The notes below the pieces were generated by a model. That model saw nothing but the letters and a program-made list of their open reading frames with translations. It had not been told where the DNA came from and did no database searches. Position numbers and translations under genes: made by a program. Below are positions 7,579 through 13,757 of a stretch of 18,580 nt of DNA, piece after piece (position 1 is the stretch's first letter; every line of letters starts with the position of its first letter). The stretch comes from CAMTWJ01 sp964643605 (GTDB lineage: Bacteria; Patescibacteriota; Saccharimonadia; Saccharimonadales; 2-12-FULL-41-12): NCBI GenBank assembly GCA_964643605.1, contig CAZXTF010000016.1, positions 1 to 18,580 on the forward strand, given 5' to 3'.

Positions 7579-8541
7579 CTAAAGCAAAGCTTTGGAAACT
7601 GCAAGCTTGCCTGCGACAGATTGAGTAGAGGCCTTGGGCCTAGATAAGATACTCTCATATATTTCCGTAGCTCTTTTAGCAAACTCACTTTTGCCACTGA
7701 TTTTTGAAATTGCTCGCAGACAATCTGCTCGATACTCATCAACCCGGGTATCACTGCTTGGGCTAAAGCTATCAAAGAATGCATTTGTAACTTCTAGTGC
7801 ACCCTCTATATTGTCTTCATAACTCAAGTCTTTTACTAAACGTTTTATTTCCGGGGGATGGTCAGTTCGAATATCAATATCTGGGAACCTTCCACTTAAA
7901 CTGATGACTGCTTGGGCGGCCTGTAAGTTTTGTTCGGTATCTACGCCTTGTCGATATTCTTGATAGTGCGTTAATATCTCTCTACCCTGTTCTGGTCTAA
8001 ATAAAGTCAGAATGAGCCGTTGGCTTAATCCATTTGCATAGCCTATATCTGGGCTATGGAAATTAGGCTTTTCAAGAGAGAGCCAAGGATGCTCGTCTGC
8101 AGGATGAACTCCTTGATCTAAATGTCTAGTATTCAAGTAGTGCGGGAAAAGAAAGGCAAAGTCACGATCGTCATCATTAAACGCCAACGGATGTACCGCT
8201 TTATCAACTTGCTGATTTAATTGAGGGGATAACATATCGAAGAGCCATTGTTCATGCTTTTCTCCGTCGTCTATAAGGGAGATTATTGTCGCATGACCAT
8301 TAACAAAACCGATATTGTGGCGCAACCCTCTTTCTTGCAGTAATTCCGACCCTAAGACCGTAAATCCAATACAGTTTGCCACTGGACGACTGTCGTATTC
8401 ATCCCATGGCCTACTGTGTTCATATCGCAAGCGTGACTTTACCTCTGACTGCACCTCCTCAAACTGAGCAACTGAAGACTGGATCGTTTCAGTAATCTGT
8501 CGCTCGATTGGATTGATCTGTTTATGTATTTCTATCGACAT
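7579..8541 (-). CDS. Transglutaminase-like (Cys-His-Asp) protein of unknown function
   Basis: A 320-residue soluble protein with no signal peptide. Residues about 53-103 contain an apparent papain/transglutaminase-fold triad: C57 in PVANCIGFTVLGSELL, H83 in VNGHATIISL, and D102 in QWLFDML, with the usual order and spacing. That fold covers cysteine proteases, amidases and acyl transferases. The middle (about 110-165) is rich in His, Asp and Pro. The C-terminal half (about 200-300) is helical with alternating Ala/Leu positions, perhaps repeat-like. The ATG at 8541 has no Shine-Dalgarno and lies only 6 nt after the U-tract of a leader terminator, so expression is probably decided by read-through. 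It stands alone between the thymidylate genes and the rplJ promoter. Family membership is inferred from motifs; the substrate is unknown. Confidence 0.6.
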   Translation of the reverse strand: MSIEIHKQINPIERQITETIQSSVAQFEEVQSEVKSRLRYEHSRPWDEYDSRPVANCIGFTVLGSELLQERGLRHNIGFVNGHATIISLIDDGEKHEQWLFDMLSPQLNQQVDKAVHPLAFNDDDRDFAFLFPHYLNTRHLDQGVHPADEHPWLSLEKPNFHSPDIGYANGLSQRLILTLFRPEQGREILTHYQEYRQGVDTEQNLQAAQAVISLSGRFPDIDIRTDHPPEIKRLVKDLSYEDNIEGALEVTNAFFDSFSPSSDTRVDEYRADCLRAISKISGKSEFAKRATEIYESILSRPKASTQSVAGKLAVSKALL

Positions 8542-8547
8542 ATCTTT

Positions 8548-8579
8548 AAAAAAATAAAAAGACCGGGATGATACCCGGT
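8548..8579 (-). terminator. Leader terminator upstream of the transglutaminase-like gene
   Basis: Minus-strand hairpin ACCGGG (8574-8579) with CCCGGU (8562-8567), loop of six, then C, five U's, A and seven U's (8548-8560). The tract ends 6 nt before the ATG. The 5' arm is also the 3' end of a long alternative helix with 8613-8627. Confidence 0.8.
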
Positions 8580-8680
8580 TCGCTTTGTTTTATTGTCTGT
8601 AATTATTTATGCAACAAGCGAACCGGGCCTAGCAGGCCTTAATGTCCACGAGTACAATAATTACAGATGATTTAATCACG
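8562..8680 (-). promoter_or_regulatory. Structured leader RNA, candidate attenuator or riboswitch
   Basis: The minus-strand leader holds, in order: strand B (8656-8667, UCUGUAAUUAUU), a GGCC-UGCUA-GGCC hairpin (8626-8638), strand A (8613-8627, CCCGGUUCGCUUGUU), strand B' (8596-8607, exact complement of B, 12 bp), strand A' (8574-8589, complement of A with one bulged A, 15 bp) and the terminator hairpin. B-B' and A-A' are crossed (pseudoknot topology), and A-A' uses the 5' arm of the terminator, so A-A' is an antiterminator. Each helix is far too long to be expected by chance in about 110 nt. I cannot assign it to a riboswitch class I know; T-box hallmarks are absent. Confidence 0.7.
8629..8679 (-). 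CDS. Possible 16-codon leader peptide (Val/Ile/Leu-rich)
   Basis: A GTG-initiated reading frame, M-I-K-S-S-V-I-I-V-L-V-D-I-K-A-C, then TAG. Eight of the fifteen residues after the start are Val, Ile or Leu, six of them in a row. The GTG is 7 nt downstream of the TATTAT -10, about where transcription should start, so it would be read as a leaderless ORF; there is no Shine-Dalgarno. Codons 5-8 lie on strand B of the leader and the stop lies in the loop of the GGCC hairpin, just before strand A. This is the layout of an amino-acid attenuator, but a 16-codon frame can also occur by chance. Confidence 0.3.
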   Translation of the reverse strand: MIKSSVIIVLVDIKAC

Positions 8681-8686
8681 TTTTTA

Positions 8687-8714
8687 ATAATACCATTGTT
8701 GTTTATATTGTCAA
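8687..8714 (-). promoter_or_regulatory. Promoter of the structured leader and transglutaminase-like gene
   Basis: Minus strand: consensus -35 TTGACA (8709-8714), 16-nt spacer ending in TGG, -10 TATTAT (8687-8692). It begins 3 nt after the stop of the thyX reading frame; transcription would start near 8680. Confidence 0.75.
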
Positions 8715-8717
8715 TTT

Positions 8718-9824
8718 CTACTTATCAAGTTGGGCAAGTTTGTACTGAGTGTACTTTTCTGCCGCTAAGCGAGCCAGCTCTGGGTCTTCGCCTTTGTTTA
8801 CAAACTTCATAGCACCACCAATCAGTGGATGTACCTCTGTAATCTTATTGTACATCTCTTGTGCTAGCTTACGATAACCAGTGTGTCCTTGTGGACTAGT
8901 TCGGAGCTCAATAAAGTGGAAAGCTTCCCGAGCGTTAAAAGTAAGCTTCCAGCGCATCTTATGCCCCAGAAGAGTTGCGTATTGCGCTTCAAGCTCATAA
9001 CCCTTTGCTTGCAGTAGGCTGTAGAGCTCTAAGCTAAGATCAAAACAAGTCTCATAATCTTCAGTTAGCCCAGCTTCCTCTACTAGTTTTGGAACTTCGT
9101 AGCCAAAACGAGGAGTTAGCAGTTGCCATGCAAGGTCATCGACCATTCTGTGCCGCTGTAAATCCCTAAAAATTCCATAATCACAGAGCAAATCCCAGCT
9201 GTAGTGGATCTTCTCGAGGGCTCGGCCAGGTTTATGCCGACGGTTTAAGCGCTCCCCAACAAACGCTTCGAAGACAGCTTCCTTCTTTTTGTATGTCCAT
9301 GTCTCCACTTCTGCTTCAATCTCATCCAACGAGCTCGTGCTGTGTTCGTAGAGAATGTCTGGCACGATATCTAGCTCGTTACGAGGCCAAACATGGCTTA
9401 ATGTTACATCTTTTTGGTCGGCACTATGTGTCTCTTTTAGGTATTTACCAGCTAGTTTATTGACATTTTTAGCTGTCTCGGCTTTGTATGCAATCAATGC
9501 GCCACCTCTGTCTGGTTTGTCTGCTCTCTCTAAAAATGCAGGAATTGTTTTGCGAGCTTCTGCGAGTAACGCTTGCCCTGTTGTTTGTGCTTCGGGCAGC
9601 GGATCGCTCAAAAGATGCATGATAAGGCTCTCGAGCGCCTGTCCTGAGGCAAAAATACCTACCGTAGACTGCGTTGCCACAGGGAGTACTGGGCGTGCCG
9701 CATCACAGGCTTGTGCCCTCGTTGCACCCCGCCAAGCGGCATCTTGCTCTTTTTTGGGTACATTTGAGTGAGTTTGTACGTGCTCTGTTAACTTATATGC
9801 CATGCTGGAATAGAGGTCAAATAC
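8718..9824 (-). CDS. thyX: FAD-dependent thymidylate synthase ThyX, C-terminal portion of the tmk-thyX fusion (5' end in assembly gap)
   Basis: The frame is open from the N run at 9824 to a stop at 8718, giving 368 residues; the ATG at 9803 is probably internal, since seven in-frame codons (VFDLYSS) precede it. Residues about 25-100 (counted from M at 9803) complete a first ThyX-like domain: ARPVLPVATQSTVGIFASGQALESLIMHLLSDPLPEAQ resembles the ThyX segment with conserved Leu-Pro, the substrate-contacting loop and AQ. A second ThyX-like domain follows from about 140, with IFRDLQRHRM (RHR at 217-219) and LLGHKMRWKLTFNAREAFHFIELRTSPQGHTGYRKLAQEMY. The second domain keeps RHR but lacks the SxRY that should follow. 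ThyX methylates dUMP using FAD, NADPH and methylene-THF. Joining to the upstream piece requires a gap length that restores frame. Confidence 0.85.
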   Translation of the reverse strand, partial: VFDLYSSMAYKLTEHVQTHSNVPKKEQDAAWRGATRAQACDAARPVLPVATQSTVGIFASGQALESLIMHLLSDPLPEAQTTGQALLAEARKTIPAFLERADKPDRGGALIAYKAETAKNVNKLAGKYLKETHSADQKDVTLSHVWPRNELDIVPDILYEHSTSSLDEIEAEVETWTYKKKEAVFEAFVGERLNRRHKPGRALEKIHYSWDLLCDYGIFRDLQRHRMVDDLAWQLLTPRFGYEVPKLVEEAGLTEDYETCFDLSLELYSLLQAKGYELEAQYATLLGHKMRWKLTFNAREAFHFIELRTSPQGHTGYRKLAQEMYNKITEVHPLIGGAMKFVNKGEDPELARLAAEKYTQYKLAQLDK

Positions 9825-9834
9825 NNNNNNNNNN
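9825..9834. other. Run of ten N: assembly or scaffolding gap inside thyX
   Basis: Ten consecutive N bases interrupt one coding region. At length 10 the two flanking frames are offset; a true length congruent to 2 modulo 3 (for example 8, 11 or 14) would join them into a single frame. Confidence 0.95.
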
Positions 9835-11041
9835 AGATTCGCACATATTCTTTCTTAGTCTTGGCATCCAGATGTTCTGGTACAAAGTATTTATAGTTTC
9901 CGTTGTCGTCTTTTCGATCATAGTAAATATACCGAGTAGACTGCTCTAGATACGCTGCCAAACGGCCCCATTCGAGCTTTTTGGTGAGCAAGTTGCTGGC
10001 GTTTTCGACTACCATGTGTTGCCCAACTAGCTGTTGCACAGAGTCGTCGCCAAAAGCAGTAATAACCCGTTTTAAAAGTGCCTCGTCTTTACCGGCAGCC
10101 ATCGCAAACTCGTCCAGGATAGTGATCCGCATATCATCACCACGCCGGCTCAATCGTGCCATTGCAGCAGCGATAGTAAGTGGTGACAACTTATCGCTAA
10201 AGCCATACACGTTATCCTTGGAGTTTGTAACTGCACTATCCAAGAAGTGTTGGCCATCTTCGGTGACCTCGTAATTACCGTTTTGATTAACCTGAACATA
10301 CGGATTTTTAGGAGCTACAACTTGCTCGAGGGTACTTCCTTTTTTTGTCTTTTTAGGTAGTACTGGCTTGATCGTTTCATAGACAAGTTTATGAATTGCT
10401 TCCTTTGTTAATAATTTTCCACTGCGAGTACAGTCAAGCGCTTTAAAGTCCTTTGGGAAAAGTTGGCAAAGGTTGTCGTACACTGCAACTGATTTTTCCA
10501 AATGCGACAGGTCAGCTTCATGCAAATCTCGCTTCTTATCGGTGTAGCTGCGAGCCTCTTTTTTATCTACCAGACTCTGGGCTACGTCGGCAGGAACTCG
10601 CAAAACGAGTGATAATGTCGGCCGGGGGATACCCAGCATCTCGAATTCCAGCTGATCAAGCCACAAGAAATATCCACGGCGCTCGTCTGCATTATTAAAC
10701 TTGGTTCCCTGATGTGCCATGTTCGAACCTGTAAAACGATTGGCAATAACTACCTTGCCTGCATCAAGAGCTTCTCTAATTTTAGGTGCAGCCTCGTAGC
10801 GATCGAGCGCATAAAACAACGAACCAGTATATGGGCCAACTTCTTCGGCTGTACCGTATTTGCCATTTAAGTATTGTTTTACAAAGTGGCTCGAGGGTTG
10901 TTCGTACTGCGGAAAATCAAACTGGGCAACATCGTAACCCTTCGCAACTAGTTCTTCAACCAGTAAAGCAACTTGAGTTCCTTTACCAGAACCATCCGTC
11001 CCCTCAACAACAATGAAAAGGCCTTGATTTGTCTTTTTCAT
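9835..11041 (-). CDS. tmk-thyX: Thymidylate kinase fused to N-terminal part of ThyX (3' end in assembly gap)
   Basis: 402 codons run from the ATG at 11041 into the N run. Residues 1 to about 228 are a thymidylate kinase: P-loop EGTDGSGKGTQ (13-23), ALDRYEA (D80-R81), VVIANRFTGSN and a lid region near 159-178. A linker rich in Lys/Pro leads to a ThyX-like segment (about 280-402) with SPLTIAAAMARLSRR, FGDDSVQQLVGQHMVVENAS and AYLEQSTRYIYYD. The EQSTRY at 366-371 matches the ThyX SxRY signature, but the RHR before it is W-G-R (358-360). A strong Shine-Dalgarno AGGAGG (11051-11056) precedes the start, and dcd ends 33 nt upstream. Dcd, ThyX and Tmk would together convert dCTP through dUMP and dTMP to dTDP. 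The apparent end at 9788 is a wrong-frame read-through of the gap. Confidence 0.9.
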
Positions 11042-11074
11042 ATTCTCCCACCTCCTATACTGGCAAGAGAACGA

Positions 11075-11791
11075 TCAATCATACTTTTTGAGTCCCTCAA
11101 TCTTCTTTGGTGCCATTCGTTTATCTTTGTAGGCACGTGGCAACATCATCTCCGGCTTCCAGGTACGTATAACTTCCTTCAGATCATCACTTTGCTGATA
11201 TTTGCCACTAAATCCACCGTCTCGTCCTCGACCATAACTACCTTCAACTTCTCCTGTCTCTAAGAACACAGCCTGAGCAATTCGCTCGCCAACTGGCAAA
11301 AGTACTGTCTCATGCTCATTTAGGTTATAGATCTCAAGAGTTAAGCGATTTATATAGCCAGGATCAACCCATCCAGCATCAAAACACACTGCTACACCGT
11401 TTCTGCCCCAGCTAGAACGAGCCTTCACCTGATAGGCGCCTGGTGGCTTAATCCCAAAAAATTCGTGTGTATGCGCCAAAATTCGCTCACCAGGACGCAA
11501 AGGAATTACTGGATGATTCTTTGGAATACCCTTTTGCAAGGTTACACCGTTCTTTTTAGCCCATTCTACGTGAGTAGTAGCTTTCAAATATCCATCAAAA
11601 TAACGATCTACGTCTTCTTCATCAAAAGGATTATAGATGGTTTTACCGCTCATTCGCTCGGTTCGGTAATAGTAATAACCAAGCGTTACGTCCAAGCTGG
11701 CGTGCGACACATGTTTTGGATTAAAAGGCGTGCAAACAATATGCCCTTCTTTTAACGCAGCACGAATTTGCTTGTTGCTGTACACTCCCAT
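11075..11791 (-). CDS. dcd: dCTP deaminase / dUTPase-family protein
   Basis: A 238-residue protein of the trimeric dCTP deaminase-dUTPase fold. The signature block is VKARSSWGRNGVAVCFDAGWVDPGYINRLTLEIYN, containing RSSWGR (125-130) and the Glu of TLEIYN (E153), which matches the catalytic Glu of dCTP deaminases. GERIAQAVF and a C-terminal GGFSGKYQ, like the nucleotide-closing tail, follow. It is longer than E. coli Dcd (about 193 aa), mainly through an insertion around residues 45-90 and a C-terminal extension. Deaminase versus bifunctional (dCTP to dUMP) activity cannot be settled by eye, but location just upstream of tmk-thyX supports a role in making dUMP for dTMP synthesis. There is no Shine-Dalgarno; a promoter -10 ends 10 nt before the ATG. 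Confidence 0.9.
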   Translation of the reverse strand: MGVYSNKQIRAALKEGHIVCTPFNPKHVSHASLDVTLGYYYYRTERMSGKTIYNPFDEEDVDRYFDGYLKATTHVEWAKKNGVTLQKGIPKNHPVIPLRPGERILAHTHEFFGIKPPGAYQVKARSSWGRNGVAVCFDAGWVDPGYINRLTLEIYNLNEHETVLLPVGERIAQAVFLETGEVEGSYGRGRDGGFSGKYQQSDDLKEVIRTWKPEMMLPRAYKDKRMAPKKIEGLKKYD

Positions 11792-11801
11792 AGTTGGCTC
11801 T

Positions 11802-11830
11802 ATTGTAACTGGTGAACGCTAGTGAAACAA
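11802..11830 (-). promoter_or_regulatory. dcd: Promoter of dcd/tmk-thyX, leaderless geometry
   Basis: Minus strand: -35 TTGTTT (11825-11830), 17-nt spacer, -10 TACAAT (11802-11807). The predicted transcription start is about 4 nt before the dcd ATG, and no ribosome binding site is visible. Confidence 0.55.
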
Positions 11831-11882
11831 CAGAGATAGACTAAGCTACAACGTTTTCTTGGCTAATTGTAACGACGATGTT

Positions 11883-12845
11883 CTAAATTTCAGAGATATT
11901 TACAGGAATACCAGGCCCCATAGAGGTGGTGATAGAGATTGATCTTACGTAGGTACTTTTAAGGCTTGATGGTTTGTTTTGCTTAATGCTTTCTTTGATG
12001 GCATCAACATTAGTATTGAGCTTATCTGCGCCAAAGCTTACTTTGCCAACGGCAACGTGGATGATACCTGTGCTATCCACACGGTATTCAATTCGGCCAG
12101 CCTTGGCCGCTTCAACACCTTTTACCACATCAGCGGTTACCGTACCGCTCTTTGGATTTGGCATGAGGCCTTTCGGGCCAAGCACACGAGCATACTTAGC
12201 AAGTTTTGCCATAAGGCTAGGTGGAGCAATCAACACATCAAACTCAATTTGCCCCTTATCAAGAGCCTTGGTAACTTCTTCGACACCAGCCAGCACAGCG
12301 CCAGCTTTTAGAGCTTCTTTTGCAGTGTCATCTTCTGCGAATACTGCCACCCGAACCTCTTTACCCGTACCAGCTGGTAGCACTACATTATCTCGGATGT
12401 TTTGGTCGGCCTGACGTGGGTCAACACCCAGACGAACATGCAGCTCAACTGTTGCATCAAATTTAGTTGTACTTGTTTTGCAGGCAAGTTCAAGAGCTTC
12501 CTTAAAGCTATACGTCTTGCTCTTATCAATAAGTTTCGCTGCGTCTTTATACTTTTTACTGCGTCGCTCCAAGCGAGAACGAGTAGGTGTAACAGGTTGT
12601 TTTGGCTTCTCAGCTGGCGTATCGCTAGCTTTCCGAACTTCTTTTGCAGCTTTTTCTTCGGCTTCTGCGAGTGCTTTTGCACTTCGCTTACCAGCCTTTG
12701 CAGTAGTTTTTTCTTCTTTAACCGCTTCTTCAACAATCTCTTTGGCTTCTTTTTCAACCACTTTTTTAGCAGTCTGCTTGATAGCTTCAAGCTCTGCCTT
12801 CTCTTCCTCTTTTGTCTTTTTTGTTGTTTTCTTGGCTTCTGCCAT
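11883..12845 (-). CDS. rplA: 50S ribosomal protein L1 with long charged N-terminal extension
   Basis: I choose the ATG at 12845 because GAGAGGAGA lies 6 nt upstream; a GTG-initiated longer frame to 12890 has no such site. The product is 320 residues, while L1 is usually about 230. The canonical protein starts near residue 93 (RSKKYKDAAKLIDKSKTYSFKEALELA) and carries VELHVRLGVDPRQADQNIRDNVVLPAGTGK, ARVLGPKGLMPNPKSGTVT and the C-terminal SSLKSTYVRSISITTSMGPGIPVN. The first 90 or so residues are an AKE-rich, low-complexity, probably helical segment (KTTKKTKEEEKAELEAIKQ and similar). L1 binds 23S helix 76-78 at the E-site stalk and often represses its own operon. The gene is the last of the rplK group, after three small unknown ORFs. 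Confidence 0.95.
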   Translation of the reverse strand: MAEAKKTTKKTKEEEKAELEAIKQTAKKVVEKEAKEIVEEAVKEEKTTAKAGKRSAKALAEAEEKAAKEVRKASDTPAEKPKQPVTPTRSRLERRSKKYKDAAKLIDKSKTYSFKEALELACKTSTTKFDATVELHVRLGVDPRQADQNIRDNVVLPAGTGKEVRVAVFAEDDTAKEALKAGAVLAGVEEVTKALDKGQIEFDVLIAPPSLMAKLAKYARVLGPKGLMPNPKSGTVTADVVKGVEAAKAGRIEYRVDSTGIIHVAVGKVSFGADKLNTNVDAIKESIKQNKPSSLKSTYVRSISITTSMGPGIPVNISEI

Positions 12846-12901
12846 TGGTATCTCCTCTCGTGGTGCAAACGGTTTTATAAAACCTCCCACAAATTAATTA
12901 T

Positions 12902-13207
12902 TTATATCTTCTCCCTAAAACTAATACTATCTACCACACCAACCTGGCTTGGCAACATTGTGGGGTCATATTCTATGCAATCTTTTACTGGCAAGTCTAC
13001 TTCATCCCCTAGCTGTGTCCAGGCACGGTCTATCATTTCCAGCTCGTTATGATTCATTTTCCCTGCCTGAGCCAAATGCAAGAGCGCTCTGCCAGCTTCA
13101 GGATTTAAACCCTTTGCACGTGCATCGCTCATTTGCTCCACAGTTGGATCAATCAATATTTCTCCCGTAGGGTACTCTGTGCTCCTTGGCAACTTGGTCT
13201 CCATCAT
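12902..13207 (-). CDS. Small hypothetical protein (orf101) in the rplK-rplA operon
   Basis: A 101-residue, acidic, soluble protein that I do not recognise. The first half contains EILIDPTVEQMSDARAKGLNPEAGRALLHLAQAGKMNHNELEMIDRAW, probably helical and with no catalytic signature; the C-terminus is hydrophobic (SQVGVVDSISFREKI). There is one Cys. Its start overlaps the stop of the preceding orf109 by ATGA (two consecutive ATGs are possible), which strongly suggests translational coupling. A 56-nt gap separates it from rplA. The tight packing with ribosomal protein genes supports that it is real and expressed at ribosomal protein level. Confidence 0.7.
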   Translation of the reverse strand: MMETKLPRSTEYPTGEILIDPTVEQMSDARAKGLNPEAGRALLHLAQAGKMNHNELEMIDRAWTQLGDEVDLPVKDCIEYDPTMLPSQVGVVDSISFREKI

Positions 13208-13533
13208 TTTGCAGCCTTTTCTTCTAGCATGCTCTTTACAAAATTGTGTACATATTTACCGAGAACATTAATATCTACAGAAGGCGCTACAGCTTTATCA
13301 ACTTGGGCTGGGTCAAGTACCTCTTCTAGTTTCTGTAAGGTTTCGGGCTTGAGCTGAGATAACAACACCTCAGGATCCCAGCTTTCATCTCCGTGAGTTT
13401 CGATCCGCTTAACTCGACTAAAGATGCTCAAAGCATTCATAGTAGCCATTTTTTGGTCGTCCTCTGTGTGCGGCTCAAGATAGGAGATCGCACTATCTAC
13501 AAATTCTGGGGTAACCCCTTCTTTAGTAGCCAT
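13204..13533 (-). CDS. Small hypothetical protein (orf109) in the rplK-rplA operon
   Basis: A 109-residue protein, acidic in its first half, mostly helical by eye: TPEFVDSAISYLEPHTEDDQKMATMNALSIFSRVKRIE, then PEVLLSQLKPETLQKLEEVLDPAQVDKAV and a basic end (KSMLEEKAAK). There are no Cys residues, membrane segments or known motifs. The ATG at 13533 has AGGAG 7 nt upstream, within the end of orf77, which it overlaps by 11 nt; its TGA stop overlaps the orf101 start. I do not recognise the family. Conserved ribosomal neighbours on both sides and coupled starts argue that it is a genuine gene. Confidence 0.72.
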   Translation of the reverse strand: MATKEGVTPEFVDSAISYLEPHTEDDQKMATMNALSIFSRVKRIETHGDESWDPEVLLSQLKPETLQKLEEVLDPAQVDKAVAPSVDINVLGKYVHNFVKSMLEEKAAK

Positions 13534-13756
13534 TGTTATACTCCTGTCGTGTCAGGTCAGAGTTATCATGAATAGCCAAATTCCCAATTCCCTTGCGTAC
13601 AGCTTCTAAGGCTGTACGCCCTTCATCAGTATTTAGATCACTCCCTGGGTTCTCGGCTAGTTCTAGCAATGCTTTAATGCCCAAATTAGCGGCTTCGACA
13701 TCGTTCAAATGAACGCCATCGATATCAGCTGCTCGAACTAGCTCCTGAGAAGACAC
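13523..13756 (-). CDS. Small hypothetical protein (orf77) in the rplK-rplA operon
   Basis: A 77-residue acidic protein starting with GTG one base after the rplK stop codon and ending inside orf109. The sequence (AADIDGVHLNDVEAANLGIKALLELAENPGSDLNTDEGRTALEAVRKGIGNLAIHD) looks helical, with no metal-binding or catalytic motif. AGAGG lies within the rplK end upstream. It is probably expressed by coupling to rplK. No family is recognised. Confidence 0.65.
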   Translation of the reverse strand: MSSQELVRAADIDGVHLNDVEAANLGIKALLELAENPGSDLNTDEGRTALEAVRKGIGNLAIHDNSDLTRQEYNNGY

Positions 13757-13757
13757 C

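Noticed and set aside
7585..7610. Two adjacent 10-bp palindromes (CAAAGCTTTG and GCAAGCTTGC)
   Set aside because: They lie in the coding 3' end of the transglutaminase-like gene, with no flanking signal; probably coincidental.
8542..8717. T-box or other known riboswitch
   Set aside because: No TGGNACCGCG-type antiterminator sequence or specifier stem, and no consensus core I can recognise for preQ1, ZTP, SAM, fluoride or similar classes.
9788..9834. Coding continuation of tmk-thyX through the N run to a stop at 9788
   Set aside because: It reads the post-gap sequence in a frame with no ThyX similarity, while the other frame (VFDLYSSMAYKL onward) continues the domain.
12383..12868. Minus-strand Lys/Arg-rich 161-codon frame over the L1 N-terminus
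   Set aside because: Its composition is a by-product of the Ala/Lys/Glu codons of the L1 extension read in another frame.
12871..12884. Perfect 14-bp palindrome (GGTTTTATAAAACC) upstream of rplA
   Set aside because: Short, A/T-rich, no U-tract or loop for a terminator; could be a weak operator or chance, so not listed as a feature.
12846..12890. Longer GTG-initiated start for L1 adding 15 residues
   Set aside because: The internal ATG at 12845 has GAGAGGAGA at good spacing; the upstream GTG has none.
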